Notes under the pieces: model-generated
What the model was told of the DNA's origin: nothing
Database searches by the model: none
What the model saw: the letters and a program-made list of their open reading frames with translations, nothing else
Position numbers and translations under genes: made by a program
Part shown: positions 1 through 12,029 of the stretch, in pieces
Layout of the letters: every line of letters starts with the position of its first letter
Numbering within the stretch: position 1 is the first letter of the stretch
Assembly (NCBI RefSeq): GCF_000208865.1
Contig: NC_018386.1
Span: 62,001-126,000 of the forward strand
DNA from: Neospora caninum Liverpool
Lineage: Eukaryota > Apicomplexa > Conoidasida > Eucoccidiorida > Sarcocystidae
Direction: 5' to 3'
Length of the DNA: 64,000 nucleotides

Positions 1-231
1 GGTGGCCCACCAAGGGGAGGTGTCGGCAGCTGGAGAGGGTTGCTCTTTCTCACTGGCGAACGAAAATTGAGAGAGCCGAAGGACAGCAGACAGTGGAGTC
101 AGTTAAACAGCTCGTTGTTTCCGTGAAATTCTAAAGGGAGAAGCGCTGCGGAGCTTGTCAAGAGGATTTTATCGGTTGGTGCATTGTACAATTCTCCGTT
201 TCTCTCGACTGCTTGCTGTTTGTAGCGTCAG

Positions 232-3200
232 GGTTAACATTGGCAATATTTACCTCGCACAAGGCAGGTACAAGGAGGCTTTAAAGATGTACCACATCGC
301 CCTGGATTCCACTCCGGTATGGAACAGGCTGCCCGACATGAATCCGAACACCTTTCACTGGAAGCCGAGATGGGATGCACAGGGAATCCTCGTGAGTAGA
401 CTACCGTTTTGGATTGATCTCGAGGAAAATCAACCTTCGGTCCCCCTGAATAATGCCTGAGGTCGGCACCAAACAACATGTCGCGCTTGAATGCTCGTTG
501 CCAAAACCATAGGACGGTACACTGGGGACATGCGTGACTGCACGAAAATGTGAACTCTAGGGCGTCTCTCCGCTGGGGTGGACCCACAGTCAGTCACCGA
601 TTCACACTGCCTTTCAGGAAGGCATCAACGCATTGCCTGTGCATTCACGTGTCCCGCTTCCTCCGTAGCAAAGCTTGGGGTTTGGGATTTAGGACGGAAT
701 GCCTGCATGGCTACAGCGCTGTGAGTCCTGGGAACTCCGTCCAGGATGTGTCGATGATAATGGTTCATCGCAAGTATGCTGAGGAGTTCGCTGTGCTCAC
801 GTTGACTCTCGTTTTAAATTTAAATTAAAGCGGATCGTATCGGTGATTGGATCGTGTGTACGGCGCCGCTCAAGACAAACAGCAATCTTCTTCGTTGCAA
901 GTTACTCAAGACCATTGGGGACGCATACTTCCTCGCGGGCAAGTTTCCGGAGGCGACGGCGACATACGAACAGCTTCTCAAAGTAAGGCATCTATCGCCA
1001 TGACATGCACTTTCCCAACCGACTTATGAAAGAGCAAAACGAGTCCATCACGCATTCAAACTACCTTGTTCCGTCAGCCCCGCTGTGCAATTCCCTTGAA
1101 CCGGCTTACCGGAGGACATGTGTTCTCCGCTCGATGCTCCGCGAAAAAGTCCTTCGTTGACAGGCAGACTCGAGAGCTTCTGCCCGCGGCAGCATCAGTT
1201 GGCGCAACTGCCTTTCCCTGACCAGCGATCGTGCAAAGCATTCACATTGGCCTTGACAGAATCTGGTTCGTTACACAGGTCTTCACACTGAATCACAGGT
1301 GGTTTGGCTGCATGTCCCACGTAGAAGGACCAGCCGCGGTACAGATGTAGCCGTGTTAGCTCTCTGTTATTTCTTTGGTGTGTATATGTTGGTGTCCCGT
1401 GCCCGTTGACCAGGTCCGAGCGCAACTTGGGTGGAGCGTCTCCGCCTTCCTGCCACGCGGGCATCGAGGGCCTAGACGATGTGTCTCCATTGAGAGCGAG
1501 AGCCTGAACCTCCTTCTGTGCTACTACGCAGCGGGGAACAAAGAGAAGATGCAAGAGCACTTCTTGCGCATGATTGTTTTGCAAGACAACGGTGAGAAAG
1601 CTGACATGGAGCGCCGCTGGTCCTGGGGTTCCACCACTCCAATGGCTGTGTTTTCGCCACCCCCATTTCCTGTCGAAATTTGCTTTGAGCAGAGTGGTTT
1701 CTTGCAGATTCGTCTCAGGTGAAGACAGTCACACTTCAGTTGTCTCACATGTTGGGCGCCAGCAGTTTTCTTTCTCAATCGAAAACAAACCCTACACGAC
1801 TGTTGGCCTGTTTGGTGCATCTTCGAGAACATAACCTTTCACTTTCACGTAGAAGCCTGCTTCGTTCGTCCCTCCATTCGCCCACAGTCCAATGATGTTG
1901 CTAGGTGTTTCAAGTGGCATCGCACAAGGCCTTGAAATCCACAGTATGGGAAGTACCTGTTTCATTTGCCAGTTGGAAGCTATCTCTCGGGAGGCGTGCT
2001 TAGCAATGCGGATCCTACGCTACGGTGTCACGGCCTTTTTTTCCTTCTCTGGCGTTCTTTTCTGTGTTGGTTTTCAAGTTTCTGTCGCCTGACTTCGCTC
2101 CTACCTTTGCTCAGTGCCGGGCGCCGATGAGGCGGCAGAGAACGAAGACGACGATGAGGAGCTTTCGCCCGCCATGTCTCCGCTCAGCACGTCGGCCCTG
2201 AGCCCTTCCTTCTGCGGCGCGCCTTCGTGCTGGGCATGTCCCGACTTCTCGCCGAAACATGATGCGCGTTCTTCCTCCACGCCAGAAAACACGAGCAATG
2301 AGGGTACGCTCCCTGCGCTCGTGGAACCTGACAGCCTCACCCAATTGATTTACCAGCGACGCAAAAAGACCTACCAGAGGCTGGTTTTGGCAGGCGCCCT
2401 TGTTGCGCAAGCTTTAACGGGAAAGGTTACTGCATCCTTCAGCGGAAGTCTGCACTCCGCGTTCGACTGGGTGATCGACGCTTTCAGGGCCCATGGTAAG
2501 AGCCCCATATCACTTGGCTACAAAGGCGCCTCCCAGGGTCACCAGGAGAGCCGCGGCACCGAATCGCCAATCCGGAAGGAAAGACTGGAAAAGGATCTCG
2601 TGGTGATCCTGTGTACGCGACAGTCAGAGCGTCTGCCGGACTGCTCTGGTCTGGTGCGGACGCAATTCCATTTAGCTGATCACGTTGGAACACATGTTAG
2701 AGAATAGGAAAAGAGTGACTTCCGCGCCCTTGTAAACGCGTATTTGCAGTACGCGCGGCAATGCAGACGCAACAAAGCGGGACACACGGCGAGTTTCGTG
2801 AGATGTCCTTCGTTTCGTGTGCACCAGCGGCCACTGTACACACCGCGACGTGCTGCAACTGCGCAGGTCATCACCTGCTGTCCCCACACAAGGTTGTGTG
2901 TCGCCAACGACAAGCAAGAACGCTAACGATCAGTCAGTGGGGAACGTGTGCTTTTCAGGTTACAGAGATCTTGCCTACGAGATCGAGATGCACAAGGCCG
3001 CCGCACTTTTGCGGGTGAAATGCGGAGTAGATGCGGCGGTGAAGATCTACAGAAGCTTTGAACGCGTTGAGCGGCAGCATGCGGTTCTGACGCCTCGAGC
3101 AGCGACAAATCTTTCCTTCATTTATCTTCTCGAAGACGACCTCTCCCAGGCCACAAAATACACCGACATAGCTCTCGCTGGCGACCGGTTAGCCTCAGAT

Positions 3201-6005
3201 GCCTTCCGACCACCTCAGTGGACTGCAGCTCATCAACGCGTTCACGTAAATACGCACACATGCGCAATTATGTGCGCCCGTTTTTTCGTGCAAAATGGGA
3301 TATGCCAGGAACCACTTTTCCCTTGTTCCACGCTTTGCAGGTACAACGCATTTGCCCTCGTGAATAAGGGATGCTGCCTCCTGCTCGGCGGCAAGCGCCA
3401 GGAAGCACGAAATCTCTTCCTGGAGGCACTGGGTCTCGATGCGGAGTGTGTCGAAGCCCTGTACAATTTCGGTCTTGCCTGCAAACTCGATGCGCAGTAA
3501 GGGGAACTTAAACCCGCTTGACGTTGCTAAACGTTCCTTTCTGGTGGGCTGACACGTCGGAGCAGCGCGGCTACACACAAAAGGACCACCTCTGCTCCTG
3601 AAACGAGAGCGGGGACAGTGCCTGAGAGCGGCTGCGACGCACGGAGCGTTTCCACTCATCTCACACCCTAGAAGTCTGCCAAGGAGAGATAGACTACTTA
3701 GACCCCGGAACACCTTTCCGGGCGGAGGCAGAGCTTTTCTAGAAGAATCGTGCCCAAGTGCGCGCAGTAATTTGCTGCGTAGACTTCCCCTCGGTGTCGA
3801 CCAATCTGAACTGCCGTGTTGTCGGTTCGAAACGTAGCGCGAGGTCAGGTGCGACGTCAGGTGCGACGCCAGCGTGAATCTGAGATATTACGGTTAGCAG
3901 GGCGCACCAGCGAAGCCGGCGTCGACTGCAGATCGCCCCCCAAAATATTGGAATCCTGTGCCTGCCACTCAAAACCTGCTTCGTGAACTGCTTACAAGAC
4001 TGTTTGCCGTGCCGTGCGTCTGTCTCCTCACATTCCGGCTCCTGCCTTGGTGACTTTCTGGCAGATTTGAGGAGGCTCTCAAGGCCTTCTCAAGGTTCCA
4101 CCAAATCTTCCCTCGCCATCCAGAGGTTCTTTACCACCTCGGGGATATCAGCGAGGCGGTAAGGAGCGAAGCGCCGCTGCTTTATTTGAAGCCAAGACGG
4201 CGTTTACATGCTTACCGACCAATGATCTTGTGTGTCCACGTTGGTATAACTCAAATCGAGTAAACCGAGACATTATAAGAGGCTTTGCGCGCAACCTCCG
4301 CGTGGGCATAGAGAACGGAGACACCACTTCCGAGCGAAAGAGGCGCGATGCCTCGAATAGAATACTTCTCACTGTGACAAACGCGCAAGCGGCCAGCGGT
4401 AGTTTTGGACACACGGGAGTGAACGTCTCTGCAACTGACAAGTGGGGTCGGGTTCCTTTGAGGCGCACCAAACGTGGTATTCAGTTGGGTGACCCGTCGA
4501 CAGTGTCGCGAGTCTTTTCGCCAACGGAAAGAGCACGAGTGTGGCGAACTCTGATTTCTGCTGGCTCCAGATGGGTCATTCCGAGAAAGCCGTGGAGTGG
4601 TTCTCGCTGCTGACATCTCCCGGAGTGCGGCCTACGGACGCAGGCATCCTGGGGCGCATCGGTAGAGCGGCTGCGTCTCGGGCGGAAGACGACCAGGCAC
4701 TTCACCATTTCCTGAGCTCGTATAGGTAGCCGTCATTCCCCAGAAGAATAAATAGGTTGCTAACCGCTTCGCCTCGCACCGTTGCTTGTGGAAACCGTTT
4801 CGATTGAACAGCCGTAGGATTTCCGAGTTCGTTTGCCTCCTAGCTGGAGGGCGGCTTTTCCGCGCCGGAGATGGCCGGCGTACGAGCGCATTCTCCAGAC
4901 GGGAGTCCCAGAGTGCTACGCGCGCTGACTCGGGATTCGAGCGGCCCAGATCGACTCTGAACACGAACCCAAACGGGGTCTCCACCGTGCATATGAGGAG
5001 TTTTCTTTCGCGATATTTGATCCGCGTGTCAACGGGAATCAGTATATGTATCGCCTCGAACACAAAACTTGTCTAATTGATTGCCCGATCCAAGTTCTAC
5101 TGTGTCCGCATGACTTCGCGAGCACGCAGTGTACCTTAGAGTCTGTTCGCGGCACACCTTGCGTCCTGTGTCGGTTTCCACAAACTTGAGCCCTTGGAGT
5201 TTGGCAACCTCACGGAACCGAGCCTGCGCGATGCGTCCGCGTCGTCTCTCTCCAGTTCTGCTTGCCTGCGGCGCTCGATATATCTGACGGCACACATGTA
5301 TTTTCACGTGCTGGTCCGCTTTTCAGCTACTACCACTGCTCGCTTGACGTCATCACTTGGCTCGGCGTGTACTACGTCAAGCAGCGGCTGTTCGACAAAG
5401 CCGCGGAGTTCTTTCGCCACGCCGCAGCTCTGCAGCCCGCAGAACCCAAGTGGCTGCTCATGGCCGCTTCCTGCTACCGCCGCAGCGACAATTTTCCGCG
5501 AGCTCTCGACTTGTACACGAAGGTGCACCAGGAGAACCCGGCAGACGTGGAGTGCCTCCGGTGTCTCGTCACCGTGTGCAAAGAACTAGGGATCCCCTAC
5601 GATCACTATGCCGCGATGCTTCGCAGAGCAGAACATGCAGAGGTCAAGGGGCAAAATGGCCTGCAGGTCGGCAGCCTGTCGACTGGAGATGAACGGCCTT
5701 TGTCCACCCTCTGTGCACCGCAACAAACGCTAGCTCTGACTAACGGAGAGGAGCACGATCCTACTGGGACAGCCCGGAGACGACAGACGCACCCGAGAGC
5801 GATAAGCAATGGACCGACAGACGACGCCGGCAACAAGGACACAGGGAGAGAGAGGACAGACCAGCCGCGCAGGTGTGGCCTCGCACTGCTCGCTGGCAGA
5901 CCTCACGAAGAACAACCCTCCAAAGGGGACAGATCGGAGCGGGTGGGACGGAGCGCAGCAAGACGGCAGGCGCCTCTGCAAGAGGACGAGCTCTTGCCAG
6001 TGTGA
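232..6005 (+). CDS. IFT88: IFT88 intraflagellar transport protein (3' part, 5' end outside window)
   Basis: Nine exons encode the C-terminal half of IFT88, a TPR-repeat subunit of the IFT-B complex that builds flagella. Exons: 232-316, 875-982, about 1495-1591 (1414 is an alternative start), 2115-2495, 2959-3187, 3341-3496, 4065-4158, 4571-4725, 5327-6005 (TGA at 6003-6005). Phases agree across the junctions. Diagnostic stretches are VNIGNIYLAQGRYKEALKMY in the first visible exon, then YNAFALVNKGCC, CVEALYNFGLACKLDAQ, VITWLGVYYVKQRLFDKAAE and PKWLLMAASCYRRSDNFPRA, all in the order of animal IFT88. After the conserved end near YAAMLRRAEHAE, about 120 polar Gly/Arg/Thr-rich residues follow with no family counterpart that I recall. 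In coccidia only the male gamete is flagellated, so expression should be confined to that stage (inference). Confidence 0.9.
4221..4280. repeat. Dispersed repeat copy 1 (IFT88 intron)
   Basis: Contains CTTGTGTGTCCACGTTGG, then TATAACTCAAATCGAG and AAACCGAGACATT. It closely matches the copy near 40010-40063 over about 40-50 bases, and it lies in the 4159-4570 intron. Confidence 0.6.
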
Positions 6006-8539
6006 GCAGGAACACGTGCTGGGGCACGAAAACGGAATGCCCTCGCGCGTCTTCGTGGCTTCGCAAAGACGAATGAGATCCTCGCAACAACGGCTGCGTT
6101 CGGCCTCGTGGAAAAACAAGTCTCTAAAACCGTGTACATATTCCTTTACTTCCGAGTCTGCCTGACTCTGTGAGCAAGCACACTGCAAGCGTTTGACCCG
6201 TGTTTATGCAGATGCATGCAAGTACATATATATATATATATAAACATGTGTACGCAGTGTTTTGTGAAGTGGTGAGTATGCATATTGTGTACATGGCAGT
6301 GCGAGACATGAAGGAACATGTTGAGCGTCCGAAGGAGCAACGGCAGAGACAGCAACTGTGACTGGGCGCGTTCCGTATATTCCCGTTCTTCTTTCGCTGG
6401 ATGTCGGCCTTCCCCCGCGTTCGTGTGCATCGCAGCAGTAACCAGTGCGCGTGATATGGAAACAATGGAAGGTGGAGCTCTGAGAGTTTGTCATGGGCAA
6501 ATTTTGTGTACCAAGATGTTAACCCTACCAGATCCACCTATCCCAAAAGAAGCGACGGCCGCTTCGGATGAAAACGCAGTGACCATTAGCCCGTCACGTG
6601 CGCCTAACGAGTGCACTGTCCACACACTGTGTGTGCCAGGGCACCAGATCGGACATTCTATCGCACCCTAAACAACGAGGATTCAACAACGAGATCGAGA
6701 AACGCTTGAGGACTATGGACTGATGCACCGTACCCCGTTTCTTCTAGAGCAGTCACAGCTGACCCAGAACGTCCCGCATCGAAAAAGAGAGGCGGGACGA
6801 AAAGAGAAAGCGCAGAACTCCGCAGACCTCTAGGAAGATTTCTTTTACAGGTCAACCATAGCCGATCCCACATCGTACACAAACAAAAGGAAAATGAGAT
6901 TGATGTAGAAGAAACGATGATTTATGGAGCCCTCAGAGTACGGAGTCGCCCGGTAAAAATGCAAGGGCGTTTCCGGATACGCATTGTGTGGCTCGTGCCC
7001 ACCTTTGTCGTTTGTCACTGCCGACGAAACTTGCCCAGAAGTCGTCGAGAAGGAACGAGAGGAGGACACGAGGCCTTGAGAATCGCCGGAGACCCGTACA
7101 GTGGGCATGCCCGCGCTCTGCAAAACGGGCAACAAGGCAAAGTGAACTTGAGCATTTGCATACCTAGATAAAAGTATGGAAGTAGTTAAGACAACAAAGC
7201 TCTGCTCCACAGCGGTCCTTCTGGCCTCCACCAAAATTGCACCGTAAAACTTTGACATGTTCGCGTCTGCCCTCCGTTCTTGCTGACGAAAGTCTCACCT
7301 GGAACAGTCTCAGGGAAGGGGAGGAAAGAGCATTTGTTGGCGCAATCAAGCACCTCAAACTTGGAGTCGAATGCGTCTTGAAACAGCTGTCCACGCGACC
7401 TGTGAAGAAACCTCGAGTCTGCTTCCCCATAAGTCGAGGTGTACATACACCCCGAGCAAGGTAGTGGAAGAGCGCCATCGCGGAAGAAGTCGAACCACTT
7501 TGTCGCTGAAAGAACATAAGATACCGGAAGAAAGAAGGCGACGCTGGAGGCCGTTGTTTCCTCTTTTTAGGATACGAGCACAGGCTTAATTTCGCTGTGT
7601 TTGTCCCGGAGAAAGCATGCAATCGCAACCGGTGGAAGCTTACTTGCGCCTCACGAAGGCGGGGAGCGAAGCCGCCCGGCGGACACGCGGGCGAGACAAA
7701 AACCGACGGGGAAAAAAGCCCGTGGCCGCAGAAGGAAACTCTTGACGAGCGATGAGGAAAGACGCAGAGAAGAGCGAGGCGACGTGAAAAAGCGACAGAC
7801 GACGACGCCGGGGCAAACGACACAGTGCGTGTATCTCCTCTTAAAATTCGATAAAAGACAATCAACTCCCGCTTTCCTTCCTTCTTCGGGGAGATCCGCT
7901 TCTTTCTCTTCGAGTAAAAAAAAGGCGAAAGAAGGATTCTGGGAGGAAAACGAGCAGAGCGCGTTCGCCTGCGAGAGCCCAAGGGAACTCTCGGGATTCT
8001 TTTCTCCCAGGTGTGCGCATGCCGCAGCCCGGCCGCGCGTGAGAATGAAGAAAGCCGATTTGCCGCCTTAGGGAAGGCAGTGCCGAAGAAGCGAATGGCG
8101 AAATAAAGCAGAAAGGGAGAAATGTGGGAAAGAGGAAGAGCCGCAGAGCGAAGCAGGTTTCTGTCTCTCTTTTTCCCCCTTCCGTGGAGACAGATCTCAG
8201 CGGTCGCGTCTCGTCAGAGGCCTGTGGCGCTCAAAGCGTGTTTTTCGCGCAGTTCTGAGTAGCATTTATGGGAGAGGGAGGAAGACCGGTGCCTCAGAAA
8301 CTCGCCTGTTGCACAGGGCATTCCCATCTTCGCCTTCACAGACTCTCCTCTCTCCCTGCTTCGCCGCTCTTCCGCTGCTACCTTTCCCCTAGATCGGCGT
8401 GGTCACCTGTCTCTTCCCGCTCCCGGCCCTTCATACCGTCTAAAACCCGTCCTCTTCTCTCTCTCACCTCTCTTTTCTGTCTTTCATCCCTCTCTGGTTC
8501 CTCCTCCTTTTCGATCCTTCTCGTTGAAATTCCGCGAAA
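6006..8539. other. Intergenic: IFT88 3' side and DDX1 promoter/5' UTR
   Basis: This 2.5 kb lies between two plus-strand genes. It should hold the IFT88 3' UTR and the DDX1 promoter and leader. A (TA)n tract lies at 6226-6242, just after an ATGCATGCA motif at 6213-6221, and another GCATGC lies near 7616. A 471-base open frame at 7601-8071 has no ATG at its start and no family signature, so I read it as leader sequence. I see no other gene. Confidence 0.5.
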
Positions 8540-9388
8540 ATGTCGGCGTTTGAGGAGTTCGGTGTGTGCCCCGAAATCATCAAAGCGGTCGAGGAAGACG
8601 ACTGGCTGCTGCCGACTCCTATCCAGGCCGAGTCCATCCCTCTCATTCTCGGAGTGAGTTTCTTTCCTGCGGCTTCCCCTAGCCTCTCTCAACAGTCCCT
8701 TCCCAATTCCCCTCGTTCCTTCTCCCCATTTTCTTCCCCCTTTTTGGCGCACGTCGTCGCTCCACGAGGATTCGCTCCTCGGCGGCGTCTCCTTCCCTGT
8801 AGCCAGTTTGTTCTCGTCTCTTCTTCTCCGCTTCTCGTCGGTTCGTGCCTCCTTCTCGATGTCGGCCTTCTGCGTCCTCGCGCTGTGTCCCGGCTCACCA
8901 ACACGTTTCTCTTCTTGCGGCCTTCGGGTCCTCTTTCCCGTTCGAATCTCGATTTGAAATCTGCTCGCGCGGCCGTCGCTCTCCGTTCCGCAGCCGGCTC
9001 CGCCGCGTCCTCCGCTCTCTTCTGCACGAGGCCTCTCCCTTCTTGCCGCGCTGTCCCCGTTTCACAGTGTCTCCGTTCCCCCCACTGCTGGCCCTTCCCT
9101 GCTGTATTCTTTCGACGTGTGTCTCTGCGGTCTTCGCTCCCCTTCCCCACAGGGCGGAGACGTCTGCGCCGCGGCGGAGACGGGGAGCGGCAAAACGGGC
9201 GCCTTCGGCCTGCCTGCGCTCCAAGTCGTCCACGAGACCCTTCGCGCTGCTGCCCAGGCTGCCGCAACGGCCTCGAACCACAGGAACCAAGGTAACGGAT
9301 CCGAAGGCGCCAATCGGGTGGAACCGCGACGCAGAACGAACGAATCGATCTACAGACACGCATGCATTCTGGTATACAAATGCACCAA

Positions 9389-9419
<31 letters not shown>

Positions 9420-11994
9420 TTATGTATATGTGTATTTATGTATATGTATATTTATGTATATGTGTATTTATGTATATGTGTATTTATGTAGGCGCTCCAC
9501 GTAAGATCGTTCTGCCCTCCACAATTTATCCATCTCTCTATAATGAGGTTTCTATCTCCGTATGTCTCTCTCTCTTTCTGTGTTGGTCTATGTATCTGTC
9601 TCTCTCTGTTTAGAAGCGTGCAGATCTGCGTAAACGAAAGCAGTTCACAACATGCAAGAACAGTGTCTCTATCTCTTTTGGACGTAGACGTCTCCTTTCT
9701 CTCGCCATGTATCTACATAGGCATTTACACCCGCGCCTCGTGTTTCTGGCGGCTTCTCTGTACACCTTTCCGCCGTGTCTGCGACTGCATGCGGAACCTC
9801 CGCTTCCTGTCTCAGTGAGTCTGGAACATGCAAGAGCTTCTCGCCTTGTTTCGCTTCTCAGGCTCGCGCGGATGCATCCTAGACGACGGCGCGCGAGACT
9901 TGCTGGTGTGCCTCGGCGACGGCGACAGATGCAGCTGCTCAGATCCCCGCGGTTGGCGAGGCGTGCGGGGAACGGCGCCCGTGCTCTCTGGAAAGTACAT
10001 GGTAGGAAGAAGACGGAGAGACAAGAGCGAAAGACAAGAGAGAAAACCAGGGGAGAAAGACAGGGGAGAAAGACAGGGGAGAAGCCAGCAAAATGGGGAG
10101 AGAACAAGGGACGCGGAAACGCCGAGTTTTTGTCGCCGTCTGGTGGCGGCTCGGCACCTCCCTGCCTGCGGCTGTGACGGCCGCAGTCGGCCGGAGAAGG
10201 CAGAGACATTTATCGCTGGCCTGTTCCCCCCTTTCTTCTCTGGGAGGCGGTGGACCCTCTGTCGACTTCGCGTCGTCCCGTTTCGTTCATTTCGTCGTCT
10301 TTCGTTTTCCTCGCTTGCAGTACGAGGTTGAAATCCTCAGCCCCGGCCTGATGCGCGTCGGATGGGGTACCCGTCTGGGGAAATTCGAAATCGGCAAAGA
10401 CGAGAATTCGTTCGGCTACGGCGGAACTGGGAAAAAAAGCTGGAATGGGTAAGAGCTGCGAAAATGCGCTCGTCTCGCGGGATTCTCGATCTTCGCGTGG
10501 GTGTAGAAACCAGCGTTCTCCCCATCCGCTGATGTGCGCTTCACACAAGCGCTCTTGCTCTAATCTTTCCTACCGCTTCGTCTCCTCGTCGCAGCCTCCG
10601 CGTTTCGCAGTGTTTCTCCTCTCGTGTGTTCCTCCTGCTCGCCTTTTCTTTCTTTTCTTCTTCTCGTTCTGCAATTCTTTCTTGTCCCCACCTCGCGTCG
10701 TTCGCATGCTCCCGGCCTTCCTTCTCTTGTCTTCGCTGTTGTGCCTCCTCTGTTCTGTCTCCTCACCGTCTCTCCTTTCTTTATGCGCTTCTTCTGGATT
10801 TTTTTCCTTTCCTTTTTCCGTCTACGTTTCTCTTTGTTTAGACGCTTTGAGGACTATGGCGTCCAATTCGGCGCGGGCGATGTTGTGGGGTGTCTGCTCG
10901 ACCGCTCGAACCCGGAAAGAGGGACTGTCTCCTTCGCGGTCAACGGGCGGCTCTTAGGCGAGGCGTTCGTCCTCCCCCCCGCCCTCCGCAACTCCGCGCT
11001 CCTGCCGGCCATCTGTGGCAAGGACTTCGACGTAAGTGTGACGAATCAACGTTTTTTCAGCTCCAGTTTGTATGTATACATGCATATCCATTCACATAGG
11101 CTTGCAAGTACTTGCCTCAACAGATGCAGACTATGATAAAATATGTACGTATCTATGCATGCAGTCAACCACGCATGCATGCACATGCGAAATACATCGA
11201 ATGACGTATCCATAATTACATATCTGTGCACTTCTAAATATATGCACGTATATATATCTGGTTGTATCCACGTGTAAACTGTATCCATATAGATAATCCA
11301 CGCACATATAAAATATATATATATATATATACATACATACATACATGTATTTATATGTATGCCTCTGTTCGCCGGTGTTTGTGTGGGTGCGTGCGTGTGG
11401 AAATGCAACGTCCACTGATTGCGATTTCTGGTTCCCGGTGCTTTCTTGGTCTCTCCGTTTGCGTCTCTCTCGGGTTCGGGCTGTCGTCCGCCTTTGGAGG
11501 ATCTCGCACCGGCGCGCTGCTTGACGCTGCATGCGCCTCTTCACCTGTTTGCTTTCCCGCCTTTTCGCTCCGCAGGCGAGATGCCACTTTGCGAGACTGG
11601 AGTTCCCGGTAGAGGGCTTCGCGCCTCTCGCGGCGCTCCAGGCCTGCGACGATGCACGCAGTCTGGCCGATACTTCCGCGTGCAAAGGAGCGACAGGCGT
11701 CCTCTGCTTGATTCTCGAACCGACCCGAGACCTCGCCCTCCAGACCTTCAACTGCTTAAAGAAATTCGGTAACAAAAGACACTCAAACGTCCCTTGGCGG
11801 TGCCCCCAACTCACGCAACCCACACGTATATGTATCTATGCTTCTAAATGGATGTACAAATGTGTTGATAAGTGTGTGTAGATGTAAACGTTCATATATG
11901 TGGATAGATGTATGGATAGGGGTGTTCGTGGACATACACTTCCTAAAGTGATACAGGGAGTTCTAGTACACAAATTGTGTAAATGTGCAATCGC

Positions 11995-12029
<35 letters not shown>

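Noticed and set aside
3815..3835. GGTTCGAAAC, resembling a tRNA T-loop/B box
   Set aside because: No matching A box, acceptor stem or cloverleaf could be drawn around it, and it lies in an IFT88 intron.
7601..8071. 157-codon plus-strand frame just upstream of DDX1
   Set aside because: No ATG near its start and basic low-complexity composition; more likely the DDX1 leader.
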